Shown here: positions 6,146 through 12,792 of the stretch, piece after piece
Layout of the letters: every line of letters starts with the position of its first letter
Position numbering within the stretch: position 1 is the stretch's first letter
Assembly (NCBI GenBank): GCA_023145955.1
Contig: JAGLDA010000192.1
Coordinates: 1 to 12,792 of the forward strand
Origin: Bacteroidales bacterium
GTDB taxonomy: Bacteria; Bacteroidota; Bacteroidia; Bacteroidales; UBA1556
Direction: 5' to 3'
Length of the DNA: 12,792 nucleotides
The notes under the pieces: generated by a model
The model's database searches: none
Seen by the model: only the letters and a program-made list of their open reading frames with translations
What the model was told of the DNA's origin: nothing
Made by a program: the position numbers and the translations under genes

Positions 6146-7396
6146 CTACCAATTTACATTTTCTCTATTTACTGGCATAGTCATACAACGGGCACCACCA
6201 CCACCACGAGCAAGCTCAGAACCTTCTACCGTTACAAAACATTTATTGTGCTTATCCGGGTGATCCTTTCCACTTACAACATCTGCTGCAGTAATTATAT
6301 CAAAACCAGCATTATTCATTTGCTCAACAGTATTAACATTTCGAGCATATCCCAATACTTTTCCAGGAGCAAAACTAAAGAAATTTGCACCACTATGCCA
6401 CTGCTCTCTCTCTTGGTTCCATTCATCAGCACCACCACATATTACAGGAGTCAGATGCATATTTAACTCTTCCAGAGCAGCAATTATATTTTTTCTTTCT
6501 GATATAGATTTTATTTTACCATCTTTTACATGAATATGAATGGTTTTAAGCTCAGAGGAATTAAACATCACAGGCTCATAAACCATACATTTATCTTTAT
6601 CAAGAAGAGTGAAAACCATATCTAAATGTATAAATGATTCAGGAGTTAAAGGCAGTTCTTGAATCACAAAATGTTTTTCTTCATTTATATTTTTATAATA
6701 ATCAACAAGAGAATCTATTCCTTGCGAATTAGTCCTTGCTCCCATTCCTATCAATAATATATCTTCTCTAGCAATATGCACATCTCCACCCTCAATCAAA
6801 GTTTGTTTTGAGTTTATCTCCGAAGGTATATTTATTGTATTAGTATTAAATGCAGGATGATTCTCAAAAATAACCTTCATTATACTAGTTTCTGGCCTAC
6901 GCACTAGGCCTGCCATTTTACTAATTAACACGTCATTACCTATGCTAACAGAAGCATCTCTCATGAAAAAGAAATTATGTAATGGCTGAATTCTATAGCG
7001 TTGGCTTTTTAAGAAGTTTGTTAAACTATCATTTACTATCTCTAATCCTTCAATAATTTTGCCGCCAAGAATTTTGGAATCCATTTTATATAATTCTGGC
7101 AATATTTTCTTAAACTCTCCCCCAACATACAAAGATTCCACAAGTTCTTTTCTTACACTTTCATTATTCAATACATCTACCAACAAATCCTTTAGTTGGT
7201 ATGTTTTTGCAACTTTAGAAAGAACCCCTTCAAAAAAGCTATGTTCTTTTTTAGAGATAGGCAAATTAAGAATATCACTATATAAAGCTTTCTCGGCATT
7301 TGCTGGAGTCATATTTTCTACCTCCTGACCAGGAGTATGTATTATTACAGTATTTAACTTCCCTATTTCAGAAGTTATATTTACAGTATTATTCAT
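6146..7396 (-). CDS. arcA: Arginine deiminase
   Basis: The enzyme hydrolyses L-arginine to L-citrulline and ammonia in the cytoplasm, the first step of the arginine deiminase pathway. The 416-residue protein carries the full guanidine-modifying-enzyme active site: D147 in FFMRD, E202 in IEGGD, H257 and D259 in HLDMVF, the GGADEWNQEREQWHSGANFF substrate loop, and catalytic cysteine C404 in ARCMTMP. Length and cysteine position match classical ArcA closely. I chose the ATG at 7396: the frame can be extended to a TTG at 7480, but the extra 28 residues look non-coding and contain the -7 promoter element. No arcB, arcC or arginine/ornithine antiporter gene is adjacent, so ATP production through carbamate kinase cannot be inferred from this window. 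The gene follows the LpxR-like gene by 84 bases and may also receive read-through. Confidence 0.93.
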   Translation of the reverse strand: MNNTVNITSEIGKLNTVIIHTPGQEVENMTPANAEKALYSDILNLPISKKEHSFFEGVLSKVAKTYQLKDLLVDVLNNESVRKELVESLYVGGEFKKILPELYKMDSKILGGKIIEGLEIVNDSLTNFLKSQRYRIQPLHNFFFMRDASVSIGNDVLISKMAGLVRRPETSIMKVIFENHPAFNTNTINIPSEINSKQTLIEGGDVHIAREDILLIGMGARTNSQGIDSLVDYYKNINEEKHFVIQELPLTPESFIHLDMVFTLLDKDKCMVYEPVMFNSSELKTIHIHVKDGKIKSISERKNIIAALEELNMHLTPVICGGADEWNQEREQWHSGANFFSFAPGKVLGYARNVNTVEQMNNAGFDIITAADVVSGKDHPDKHNKCFVTVEGSELARGGGGARCMTMPVNRENVNW

Positions 7397-7415
7397 AGTT
7401 TTATTATTTAGATAA

Positions 7416-7423
7416 CAAAGGTA
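7416..7423 (-). promoter_or_regulatory. -7 promoter element for arginine deiminase
   Basis: On the minus strand this reads TACCTTTG, an exact TAnnTTTG match 19 bases before the ATG at 7396. It supports that ATG as the start and suggests a leader of about 10-15 bases. No TTG is seen at ideal -33 spacing. Confidence 0.55.
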
Positions 7424-7480
7424 GTAAATTAACCCAACATTAAAATAGTAATTGCTAATAAATTGGCATGATAGATTCAA

Positions 7481-8425
7481 CTACCAATATAAACAAAGAG
7501 AAAGGCTATTATATCTATGCGCTAAACCCATTTCAAATTCAGGGTTAAGATATATCCATTCAAAAGATAGTTCAAAATTTTTATACCTAGCATTTGCTTT
7601 AGCAGAATAAGACGCTACATAACGCTCAATATATGGCACCTTAATTTCATATACATTTGGGTTATTCTTCAAATCTCCTTGCATAGTTCCATTATAAGCA
7701 ACTATTTTCCAATAAGCTGCTAACTGAGCTGACAGCTGAAAATCTTTATCATATTTCTCTTCAAAAACACTCCTAAATAATCCTGTTTTTAGTATTCCAC
7801 CAAAACTTACATCAGAATAAATTGTTCCTAAACGCATTTCTAATACCGAGCTTAAGTCCACATATTTATTAGGCCTATAAAGTTGCTTTCGTACAGCAAT
7901 ATTATAGTTAATAATAGGATAATCACTTAACTGATACTGCCAACCCTGAGGCAATAAAATATCTCCAATTTTATGATAATAGTATTGTGCATATTGAGCA
8001 TATGAATGCGGACCTCTAATTCCTAGATCTAAAGAACTACGTATTAGTAGTTTATATTTAGAATTAACAGAAAGTCGTTCAGAACGTATATAAAGCAAAC
8101 CTGCATAAGGCCTATCGTCAATCCGAATAACCGAATCTCTAATCTCTAAAGGGGTAAACATTTCTTGTATTACCGATAGGCTGTAATTATCTACAGAATT
8201 TGGTAAAGAAGGTAATATATAGTTTATGGGATTTTTTTTAAGAAAACCCTCACTATATCTAAAAAATAAACCTTGTGTATAATAATAGTCGGTATAAAAA
8301 AGAACATCATTATCCCATGTAAACACAAAATGAGGTTCCGTATTTTCATTTATATCAACCTGTGCCAAAATATATTTAGACGGAACAATAAATATCAATA
8401 ACGCAATAATAAACAATTTAATCAT
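7481..8425 (-). CDS. LpxR-like lipid A 3'-O-deacylase family outer-membrane protein
   Basis: This 314-residue protein has a signal peptide (1 to about 21, ILAQ) and the hallmarks of the LpxR/DUF2219 family, 12-stranded barrels that remove the 3'-acyloxyacyl chain of lipid A. Visible motifs are the N-terminal WDND (N39-D40), YYYTQGLFFRYSEG (47-60), DDRPYAGLLY (103-112), LGIRGPHSYAQYAQYYYH with the candidate catalytic histidine H151, and PQGWQYQL (159-166). The chain ends in aromatic strands and a terminal tryptophan. The acidic residue expected a few positions after the histidine in characterised LpxR is not obvious; D155 is the nearest. Catalytic activity is therefore less certain than family membership. 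The gene begins 12 bases after the pth stop codon, so pth and this gene are probably one operon. Its last codon is 84 bases from the arginine deiminase start. Confidence 0.82.
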   Translation of the reverse strand: MIKLFIIALLIFIVPSKYILAQVDINENTEPHFVFTWDNDVLFYTDYYYTQGLFFRYSEGFLKKNPINYILPSLPNSVDNYSLSVIQEMFTPLEIRDSVIRIDDRPYAGLLYIRSERLSVNSKYKLLIRSSLDLGIRGPHSYAQYAQYYYHKIGDILLPQGWQYQLSDYPIINYNIAVRKQLYRPNKYVDLSSVLEMRLGTIYSDVSFGGILKTGLFRSVFEEKYDKDFQLSAQLAAYWKIVAYNGTMQGDLKNNPNVYEIKVPYIERYVASYSAKANARYKNFELSFEWIYLNPEFEMGLAHRYNSLSLCLYW

Positions 8426-8437
8426 TTATTTTTTTTA

Positions 8438-9004
8438 TCATTTGCCATTATAGGCAGTCATAGTTCTTTCAATACCTATTGAGCAAAAACTTTTTATCAT
8501 TTCCACCGCCATATCACTACGTTCCGTTACTACATCTAGTTCTTCTGTTTTCCATTTTCCAAGAACAAATTCCGCCTGATGGCCTCGAGAAAAATTATCA
8601 CCAACACCAAATCTAAGTCGTGGAAATTTACTAGTACTTAAGCTCTCAATAATACTGGTAAGTCCATTATGCTTTCCATCTCCACCCTTAATTTTCATAC
8701 GTAGTTTACCGAGTGGTATTGCTAAATCATCAAGTACAATAAGGCAATTATCTATGGATATTTTTTCGGCTGTCAACCAATACTTTACAGACTTGCCACT
8801 AAGATTCATATAGGTAGTAGGTTTTATTATTACAATCGTACGCCCTTTAAATTTCCCTTTTGTCATATATGCATGACGTTCTATTTCAAATTTATCAGCA
8901 TTAATATCCTTGGCAAACTGATCTATAACATCAAAACCTATATTATGTCTAGTACCTTCGTACTCAGAACCTACATTTCCCAATCCTACAATTAAGTATT
9001 TCAT
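8438..9004 (-). CDS. pth: Peptidyl-tRNA hydrolase
   Basis: Pth cleaves the ester bond of peptidyl-tRNAs released from stalled ribosomes, recycling tRNA; it is essential in most bacteria. The 188-residue protein matches the family throughout. N10 is in the opening VGLGNVG, catalytic H20 in TRHNIGF, N67 in TYMNLSG, D92-D93 in IVLDDLAIPLGKLR, and N113 in GDGKHNGL. These correspond to the E. coli substrate-binding and catalytic positions. The ATG at 9004 gives the canonical MKYLIVGLGN start. It lies downstream of rplY on the same strand, a common pairing, but a terminator at 9094-9135 separates them, so pth probably has its own promoter or depends on read-through. I found no exact TAnnTTTG element directly upstream. 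Confidence 0.97.
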   Translation of the reverse strand: MKYLIVGLGNVGSEYEGTRHNIGFDVIDQFAKDINADKFEIERHAYMTKGKFKGRTIVIIKPTTYMNLSGKSVKYWLTAEKISIDNCLIVLDDLAIPLGKLRMKIKGGDGKHNGLTSIIESLSTSKFPRLRFGVGDNFSRGHQAEFVLGKWKTEELDVVTERSDMAVEMIKSFCSIGIERTMTAYNGK

Positions 9005-9093
9005 TATTTATATTTTAAAAATCAAAACCTTACGGATTTTTTCTATTTACCTAAAAAGCCTAATCGGTTGAAATAAAAAGTAAATATTATAGT

Positions 9094-9135
9094 AAAAAAA
9101 GAAGAGGTGCAACAATCATAGATCAGTGCACCTCT
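9094..9135 (-). terminator. Rho-independent terminator of rplY
   Basis: On the minus strand AGAGGTGCA (9135-9127) pairs perfectly over 9 bp with TGCACCTCT (9111-9103) around a 15-base loop. It is followed by TC and seven T residues (9100-9094). It lies about 38 bases past the rplY stop and 90 bases before the pth start. Confidence 0.8.
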
Positions 9136-9172
9136 CAATATATCATAAGAGCAAATGCTCAAATAAGCGTTT

Positions 9173-9808
9173 TTATTCTTCAGAAGCTCCTTCTTCGCTC
9201 TCACCACCTTCAGCAGTTTCACCTTCTTCACCTTCTTCACCTTCTTCTTCTTCATCAGTAGTAGAAACACGAGATGCTTTAACAGCAACAACGTTGGTAT
9301 TAGGATAAGCTAGAACTTCAACATTATCAATAGTAAGATCCTTAATCTGAATTGTTTGTCCCATATTTAATGCCGAAACATCAATTTCAATTTTCTCTGG
9401 AATAAACTCAGGAAGACCTTTTACTTTTAATGCTTTGGTACGTTGAACCATACGACCACCATTAAGAACACCTTTTGATGTACCTAAAGGATAAATTGGT
9501 ACGTGCATCACAACTGGCTTACCTTCAACTAACTCAATAAAGTCGACATGATAAATATTATCAGTTACTGGGTGGAATTGTACCGCTTGTAGAACTGTTT
9601 TAAATACTTTATCACCAATAGTGATTTCAATAAAAGCAATTTCAGGAGTATAAATTATATCCTTAAATGATTTTACTGATGTAGAAAAGTGAATTTGTTG
9701 TTCACCACCATATATTACACATGGTACTTGCTCTTCTTTACGAAGTGCTTTTGCAGCTTTCTTCCCTAAGTTCTCGCGCAGAGAACCGCTAATAGATACT
9801 GTCTTCAT
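9173..9808 (-). CDS. rplY: 50S ribosomal protein L25 (long Ctc form)
   Basis: L25 binds 5S rRNA in the large ribosomal subunit. This is the long, two-domain Ctc/TL5-type protein of 211 residues. The N-terminal L25 domain (about 5-90) includes the start MKTVSISGSLRENLGKKAAK, VPCVIYGG and FHPVTDNIYHVDFIEL. The beta-rich C-terminal domain (about 95-183) includes KGVLNGGRMVQRTKALKVKG and VSALNMGQTIQIKDL. A highly acidic glycine/glutamate tail (about 184-211) follows, as in many Bacteroidota L25 proteins. The tail is encoded partly by three tandem 9-base units. The gene is transcribed away from frr from a near-ideal promoter and ends at a strong terminator, so it looks monocistronic. Confidence 0.96.
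   Translation of the reverse strand: MKTVSISGSLRENLGKKAAKALRKEEQVPCVIYGGEQQIHFSTSVKSFKDIIYTPEIAFIEITIGDKVFKTVLQAVQFHPVTDNIYHVDFIELVEGKPVVMHVPIYPLGTSKGVLNGGRMVQRTKALKVKGLPEFIPEKIEIDVSALNMGQTIQIKDLTIDNVEVLAYPNTNVVAVKASRVSTTDEEEEGEEGEEGETAEGGESEEGASEE
9218..9244. repeat. Three tandem 9-base units in the rplY tail
   Basis: TTCACCTTC is repeated perfectly three times (9218-9226, 9227-9235, 9236-9244) and continues into four TTC triplets. On the coding strand this encodes a run of Glu-Glu-Gly units in the acidic C-terminal tail of L25. The unit length is a multiple of three, so gain or loss of a unit would change tail length without a frameshift. Confidence 0.85.
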
Positions 9809-9881
9809 AATTGTAATTATTTATAATTGTTATTAAATCAACGCTTTATCTCGGAAAATAATATTCCCTTGAAAAAGTGCG

Positions 9882-9911
9882 CAAAGATACATATTATTTA
9901 AATACAAACAA
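9882..9911 (-). promoter_or_regulatory. Full Bacteroidota promoter for rplY
   Basis: On the minus strand the -33 element TTG (9911-9909) is separated by 19 bases from the -7 element TATCTTTG (9889-9882). This matches the TTG-N(17-23)-TAnnTTTG consensus in full. The predicted leader is about 68 bases. It is one of the two best promoters in the window, as expected for a ribosomal protein gene. Confidence 0.8.
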
Positions 9912-9943
9912 TTAGGATTTATTGATAAAGCAAAATATATTTA

Positions 9944-9975
9944 TTGGATTTATTCAAAAAATAATCATAACTTTG
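9944..9975 (+). promoter_or_regulatory. Full Bacteroidota promoter for frr
   Basis: TTG (9944-9946), a 21-base spacer and TAACTTTG (9968-9975) match the TTG-N(17-23)-TAnnTTTG consensus completely. Transcription would start near 9981, leaving a leader of roughly 34 bases. It is back to back with the rplY promoter, with 32 bases between the two -33 elements. Confidence 0.8.
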
Positions 9976-10014
9976 CTATTGCAGAAAATAACAACTATAT
10001 AATATACAAACAAG

Positions 10015-10578
10015 ATGACTGAAGAAGCAGAAATGTGTTTAGAGATGACTGAAGATAGCATGAAATCTAGCCTCAAACATTTAGAAAGTGAATTGCATAA
10101 AATACGTGCTGGCAAAGCAAACCCATCTATGCTTGACAGTATTTCAATAGATAATTACGGCAGCGTAATGCCTTTAAATCAGGTTGCTAACATAAGCACC
10201 CCTGACCCTAGAACTCTAGTAATTCAACCTTGGGATAAAGCTAATTTAGTTCTAATAGAAAAGGAAATTACCAATTCTAATTTGGGATTAAATCCACAAA
10301 ATGACGGCACGATAATAAGGCTTAATATTCCAATTTTGACAGAAGAACGTCGTATGGATCTTATAAAGCAATCCAAGGCAGAAGCTGAAGACGCCAAAGT
10401 TGGCGTTCGTAACGCTCGTAAAGATGCAAACCACGAGGCTGATCAACTAGAGAAAGATGGCCTAAGCGAAGATATTACCAAAAAATTAATGGATAAAATA
10501 CAAGACCTTACCAATCAATATACTAAATTGGTAGATGATGTTTTTTATATTAAAGAAAAAGATATCTCTTCTATTTAG
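10015..10578 (+). CDS. frr: Ribosome recycling factor
   Basis: RRF works with EF-G to split the post-termination ribosome so that subunits can start again; it is essential. The 187-residue protein has the expected two domains. The three-helix bundle is formed by the N-terminal helix (with the KIRAGKANPSML segment at 29-40) and the C-terminal helices, which carry TEERRMDLIKQ and the VRNARKDAN motif with the invariant arginine at 133. The small beta domain (about 42-105) includes YGSVMPLNQVANISTPDPRTLVIQPWD. Length and the MTEEAEM start agree with Bacteroidota homologues. The gene is commonly placed after pyrH; here it stands alone with its own strong promoter and terminator, divergent from rplY. 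Confidence 0.97.
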   Translation: MTEEAEMCLEMTEDSMKSSLKHLESELHKIRAGKANPSMLDSISIDNYGSVMPLNQVANISTPDPRTLVIQPWDKANLVLIEKEITNSNLGLNPQNDGTIIRLNIPILTEERRMDLIKQSKAEAEDAKVGVRNARKDANHEADQLEKDGLSEDITKKLMDKIQDLTNQYTKLVDDVFYIKEKDISSI

Positions 10579-10597
10579 TGAAAACTTTTTTATAATT

Positions 10598-10637
10598 TAA
10601 AAGCCCAATCAAAAAAAATATTTTGATTGGGCTTTTA
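10598..10637. terminator. Long symmetric bidirectional terminator
   Basis: AAAAGCCCAATCAAAA (10599-10614) pairs perfectly with TTTTGATTGGGCTTTT (10621-10636) around a six-base loop, and 10598/10637 add one more pair. A-runs and T-runs flank both sides, so it can terminate frr on the plus strand and the glycine-rich gene on the minus strand. It lies 20 bases past the frr stop and 25 bases past the stop of the convergent gene. Confidence 0.9.
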
Positions 10638-10662
10638 CTTGTTATACAAATTAATTCTGCAT

Positions 10663-12543
10663 TTAATTTATTACTAGTTTGTAATTTTTTATATCATGCT
10701 TAGTGAGAACAGAAATAGTATAAATACCAACCGGTAAGTTTGAAATATCAATGGAGGTATCATCTACATCCATATTCATTTCTAACATTTTTTTTCCATC
10801 TATAGAAAATATAGATATTGAATATCTAGAACTAATATTATGTTTAACAAACACTATATCCTTTGCAGGGTTTGGAGTATAATTAAAAACTATTGGTATT
10901 TTCTTACTCATAACCGCAGATATAACCTCAGAATATTCATACTTTCCATCATAATCCATTTGCTTAAGCCTATAATAATTAGTACCATTCACTGGATTTC
11001 TATCAATCTTTTCATAATTAATAATCTGATTAGAATTACCGTTACCTTTTACAAATCCTATACGGTTCCAATTTATATTGTCATAAGAAACTTGAACATC
11101 AAAACCCATATTATTAGTTTCTGAAGCTGTAGTCCAATTTATAAGCACATAGTTATCAATAGTATTTGTATTAAAACTCAAAAGACTAACAGGTAAAGGA
11201 CCCGAATCATCCCCATCTTCAATACCATCGTCCCCATCATCAGGCGAAGTACTTCCTCCAGAACCAGGGTTATCATTCCCTCCACCAGAATCACCACCGT
11301 CTCCTGAACCTACTTCATCACCAACTGATGAATGATCACTTGCAGAATAAATAATCTTACCCATTCCGCCACCGCCACCACCACCGTGTTCTGCGGTATG
11401 ACTTACAGCGCCACCTGTGCCACCATTTGCTTTTACTGTTAGTGAGCAATTAGCATCAATAGTGTATAAATCTACATTTAGAATAATACAGCCACCAGCA
11501 CCACCTCCACCTGCACCATCATTAGCACTACAATCGGGGCCATTATTACCATTTGATGAGATATTTACACCTGAACACGAAGAAGTTGTTATTATTTTGT
11601 CAGCACTTATAAGTATAATTCCTCCACCATTTCCACCAGGTGTAGCGACGTTATTATTCCCTTCGCCAGCACCTCCTCCTCCACCAAGAAAAACGCGGTT
11701 TGTTGCAATATAATTAGATAAATCTAAACCTCCTATTCCACCGGCAGTTGGATTACACTGCCATCCAAAACCACCATCTCCTCCAACAGAACCATTGCCA
11801 CCACCAGCACCACCAGCATTATGGCTATTTCCACCACCACCACCACTTAGTATATGGCCACGACCTGATACATAATCAGAATTTGTATTTTTATATATTC
11901 CTTCTCCTTTATCTGCATAATAATTACCTGTTGTAGAAATTCTATAAATACTCGCATTACAGGATCCAGAGCTTCCGCCATCAACAGATCCACCTCTAAA
12001 TCCCTTTCCATCAACATTAATATCATTTAGCAAAGTCAAATCGCCACCAACATCAAAAGCTAATACTCCTCCGATATTACCATCCCAAGCTAAGCAAGAA
12101 TAATCCGATGAAGTAGTAAAACTACCACCTCCACCTAATACAGGAAAACTAATCACCTGTACACTTGTATTAGCACTTATAGTATATAAAGAAAGCCAAG
12201 TGTTATCAGTAACCGTAATTGACGTTAACCCACTAGAACGATTAACCGATGAAATTGTGTACCTAGTAAAAAGTCCTGCATTTTCTATAGAATTCAAATT
12301 TCCAAAATTTGAATTATCAGCAGTATTACTACCAATAACATCATCTTGCATTTGCATTATAAAAAAATCATCCCCTACTTCAAATAAATCATTTGATTCA
12401 TTCACATTAATTACATTAATTGTAGAGCCACTTATGGAACTTACCTTAGCATAAGCATTCACAGTTACTTGAGAAAATACAGGTGCCGAAAAAAAGAAAA
12501 CAGCATTCACAAATAATACTAAACCTAATATTTTAGATTTCAT
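10663..12543 (-). CDS. Glycine-rich T9SS-exported surface protein
   Basis: I start this at the ATG at 12543 (626 residues); the frame extends three codons to a TTG at 12552, but the ATG begins a normal signal peptide (1 to about 25, ending VFSQ). Residues about 26-150 are a beta-rich head. Residues about 158-400 are glycine-rich, with three copies of a module in which a GG-flanked hydrophobic strand leads to a second strand ending in a turn with a conserved glycine (158-185, 306-335, 348-378). These are separated by poly-glycine runs. Seven cysteines fall between residues about 150 and 366. A Gly/Asp/Ser linker follows (about 410-447), then a fibronectin-like module starting LPVSLLSFN (about 450-540), common in T9SS cargo. 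A type A sorting domain closes the chain (about 549-626: YTPNPAKD, LPVGIYTISV, YKLVIN). An adhesive or structural surface role is likely; no enzyme motif is seen. Confidence 0.85.
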   Translation of the reverse strand: MKSKILGLVLFVNAVFFFSAPVFSQVTVNAYAKVSSISGSTINVINVNESNDLFEVGDDFFIMQMQDDVIGSNTADNSNFGNLNSIENAGLFTRYTISSVNRSSGLTSITVTDNTWLSLYTISANTSVQVISFPVLGGGGSFTTSSDYSCLAWDGNIGGVLAFDVGGDLTLLNDINVDGKGFRGGSVDGGSSGSCNASIYRISTTGNYYADKGEGIYKNTNSDYVSGRGHILSGGGGGNSHNAGGAGGGNGSVGGDGGFGWQCNPTAGGIGGLDLSNYIATNRVFLGGGGGAGEGNNNVATPGGNGGGIILISADKIITTSSCSGVNISSNGNNGPDCSANDGAGGGGAGGCIILNVDLYTIDANCSLTVKANGGTGGAVSHTAEHGGGGGGGMGKIIYSASDHSSVGDEVGSGDGGDSGGGNDNPGSGGSTSPDDGDDGIEDGDDSGPLPVSLLSFNTNTIDNYVLINWTTASETNNMGFDVQVSYDNINWNRIGFVKGNGNSNQIINYEKIDRNPVNGTNYYRLKQMDYDGKYEYSEVISAVMSKKIPIVFNYTPNPAKDIVFVKHNISSRYSISIFSIDGKKMLEMNMDVDDTSIDISNLPVGIYTISVLTKHDIKNYKLVIN

Positions 12544-12617
12544 AATATACAATTTTAGTTTTATAAAAAATCAATAATAATATTGGAGAATACTATTATT
12601 AATTTATATTAGTTTAC

Positions 12618-12642
12618 ATATTTATTGCCACACAATAAATAT
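12618..12642. promoter_or_regulatory. Perfect AT-rich inverted repeat upstream of glycine-rich gene
   Basis: ATATTTATTG (12618-12627) and CAATAAATAT (12633-12642) are perfectly complementary over 10 bp around a five-base CCACA centre. The repeat lies 75-99 bases upstream of the start at 12543. It may be an operator for a dimeric regulator or a hairpin in the 5' leader. No T-run follows, so it is not a terminator. Confidence 0.45.
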
Positions 12643-12663
12643 AATGCAAGAGTATAACAAAAA

Positions 12664-12671
12664 CAAAGATT
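12664..12671 (-). promoter_or_regulatory. Near-consensus -7 element for glycine-rich gene
   Basis: On the minus strand this reads AATCTTTG, one mismatch from TAnnTTTG. It is the best candidate upstream of the gene and would give a leader of about 115 bases containing the inverted repeat at 12618-12642. No TTG is found at -33 spacing. Confidence 0.3.
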
Positions 12672-12738
12672 AATAACCACCGTTATTTTGTAGTTTTGAA
12701 AAACAATATGTTTAAAACTTTTACATAAATTTTTTTCA

Positions 12739-12770
12739 TAAAAAAAGCCATTACTGTACGCAATGGCTTA
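12739..12770 (-). terminator. Terminator of a minus-strand gene beyond the right edge
   Basis: On the minus strand AAGCCATT (12769-12762) pairs perfectly with AATGGCTT (12752-12745) around a nine-base loop, and the right arm runs into seven T residues (12746-12740). The T-run is on the minus strand only. It therefore most likely closes a gene whose coding part lies to the right of the window. Confidence 0.8.
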
Positions 12771-12792
12771 TAATCTTGGAAGTTATATTTAG

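Noticed and set aside
9043..9308. Lysine-rich minus-strand frame and serine/proline-rich plus-strand frame over the rplY tail
   Set aside because: Both are shadows of the GAA/GAG/GGT repeats of the L25 acidic tail; the terminator at 9094-9135 lies inside the minus-strand one.
9809..9840. Short direct and inverted AT repeats (ATAATTGT twice) in the rplY leader
   Set aside because: Expected by chance at this base composition; no stable structure that would suggest L25 autoregulation.
11417..11713. Plus-strand proline-rich frame
   Set aside because: Same cause: it is the complement of glycine codons in the minus-strand gene, with no promoter or start context.
11748..11936. Plus-strand frame with a very histidine-rich peptide, resembling a metal-binding protein
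   Set aside because: It is antisense to the glycine-codon-rich part of the T9SS gene; CCA-rich complements of GGT/GGA codons produce His/Pro runs in other frames.
12691..12728. Exact TAnnTTTG (12691-12698, plus) followed by an ATG at 12708 and a six-codon frame
   Set aside because: No -33 element, a product of only six residues, and nothing downstream on the plus strand inside the window. It is probably a chance match in AT-rich DNA.

Overview
The window comes from an AT-rich member of the Bacteroidota. Two secreted proteins end in type IX secretion (T9SS) type A sorting domains. Several genes are preceded by the phylum's unusual -7 promoter element, TAnnTTTG, and Shine-Dalgarno sequences are mostly absent. 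The proteins look like those of Flavobacteriia or related lineages, but I cannot name a genus. There is no tRNA, rRNA, CRISPR array, insertion sequence or prophage.

Layout. Positions 1-526 are non-coding and rich in hairpins, ending in a promoter at 438-445. A 641-residue T9SS-exported protein with two Asp-boxes follows (527-2452) and is closed by a strong terminator. Next is the two-gene unit tilS (tRNA-Ile lysidine synthase) and a gamma-class carbonic anhydrase, overlapping by 14 bases. Convergent to these are a small outer-membrane-type protein (4374-4910) and, upstream of it, a secreted glucosaminidase with LysM domains (4976-5950). After an intergenic stretch with a terminator and a 17-base palindrome come, on the minus strand, arginine deiminase (6146-7396), an LpxR-like lipid A deacylase (7481-8425) and peptidyl-tRNA hydrolase pth (8438-9004). 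A terminator separates pth from rplY (ribosomal protein L25, 9173-9808). rplY and frr (ribosome recycling factor, 10015-10578) diverge from a shared region holding two near-ideal Bacteroidota promoters. A long symmetric terminator then separates frr from a convergent gene for a glycine-rich T9SS-exported protein (10663-12543). The right edge carries a terminator for a minus-strand gene outside the window.

Functions. Translation housekeeping genes (tilS, pth, rplY, frr) alternate with cell-envelope and surface genes (two T9SS cargoes, glucosaminidase, LpxR-like enzyme, small barrel). Arginine deiminase and carbonic anhydrase are metabolic singletons. I see no defence system, mobile element or evidently new multigene system; the content is mostly core genome. 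The least ordinary items are the glycine-rich surface protein with its repeated strand-plus-poly-glycine modules, the hairpin-dense leader region at the left edge, two AT-rich palindromes placed like operators, and a promoter element so close to tilS that its mRNA may be leaderless.
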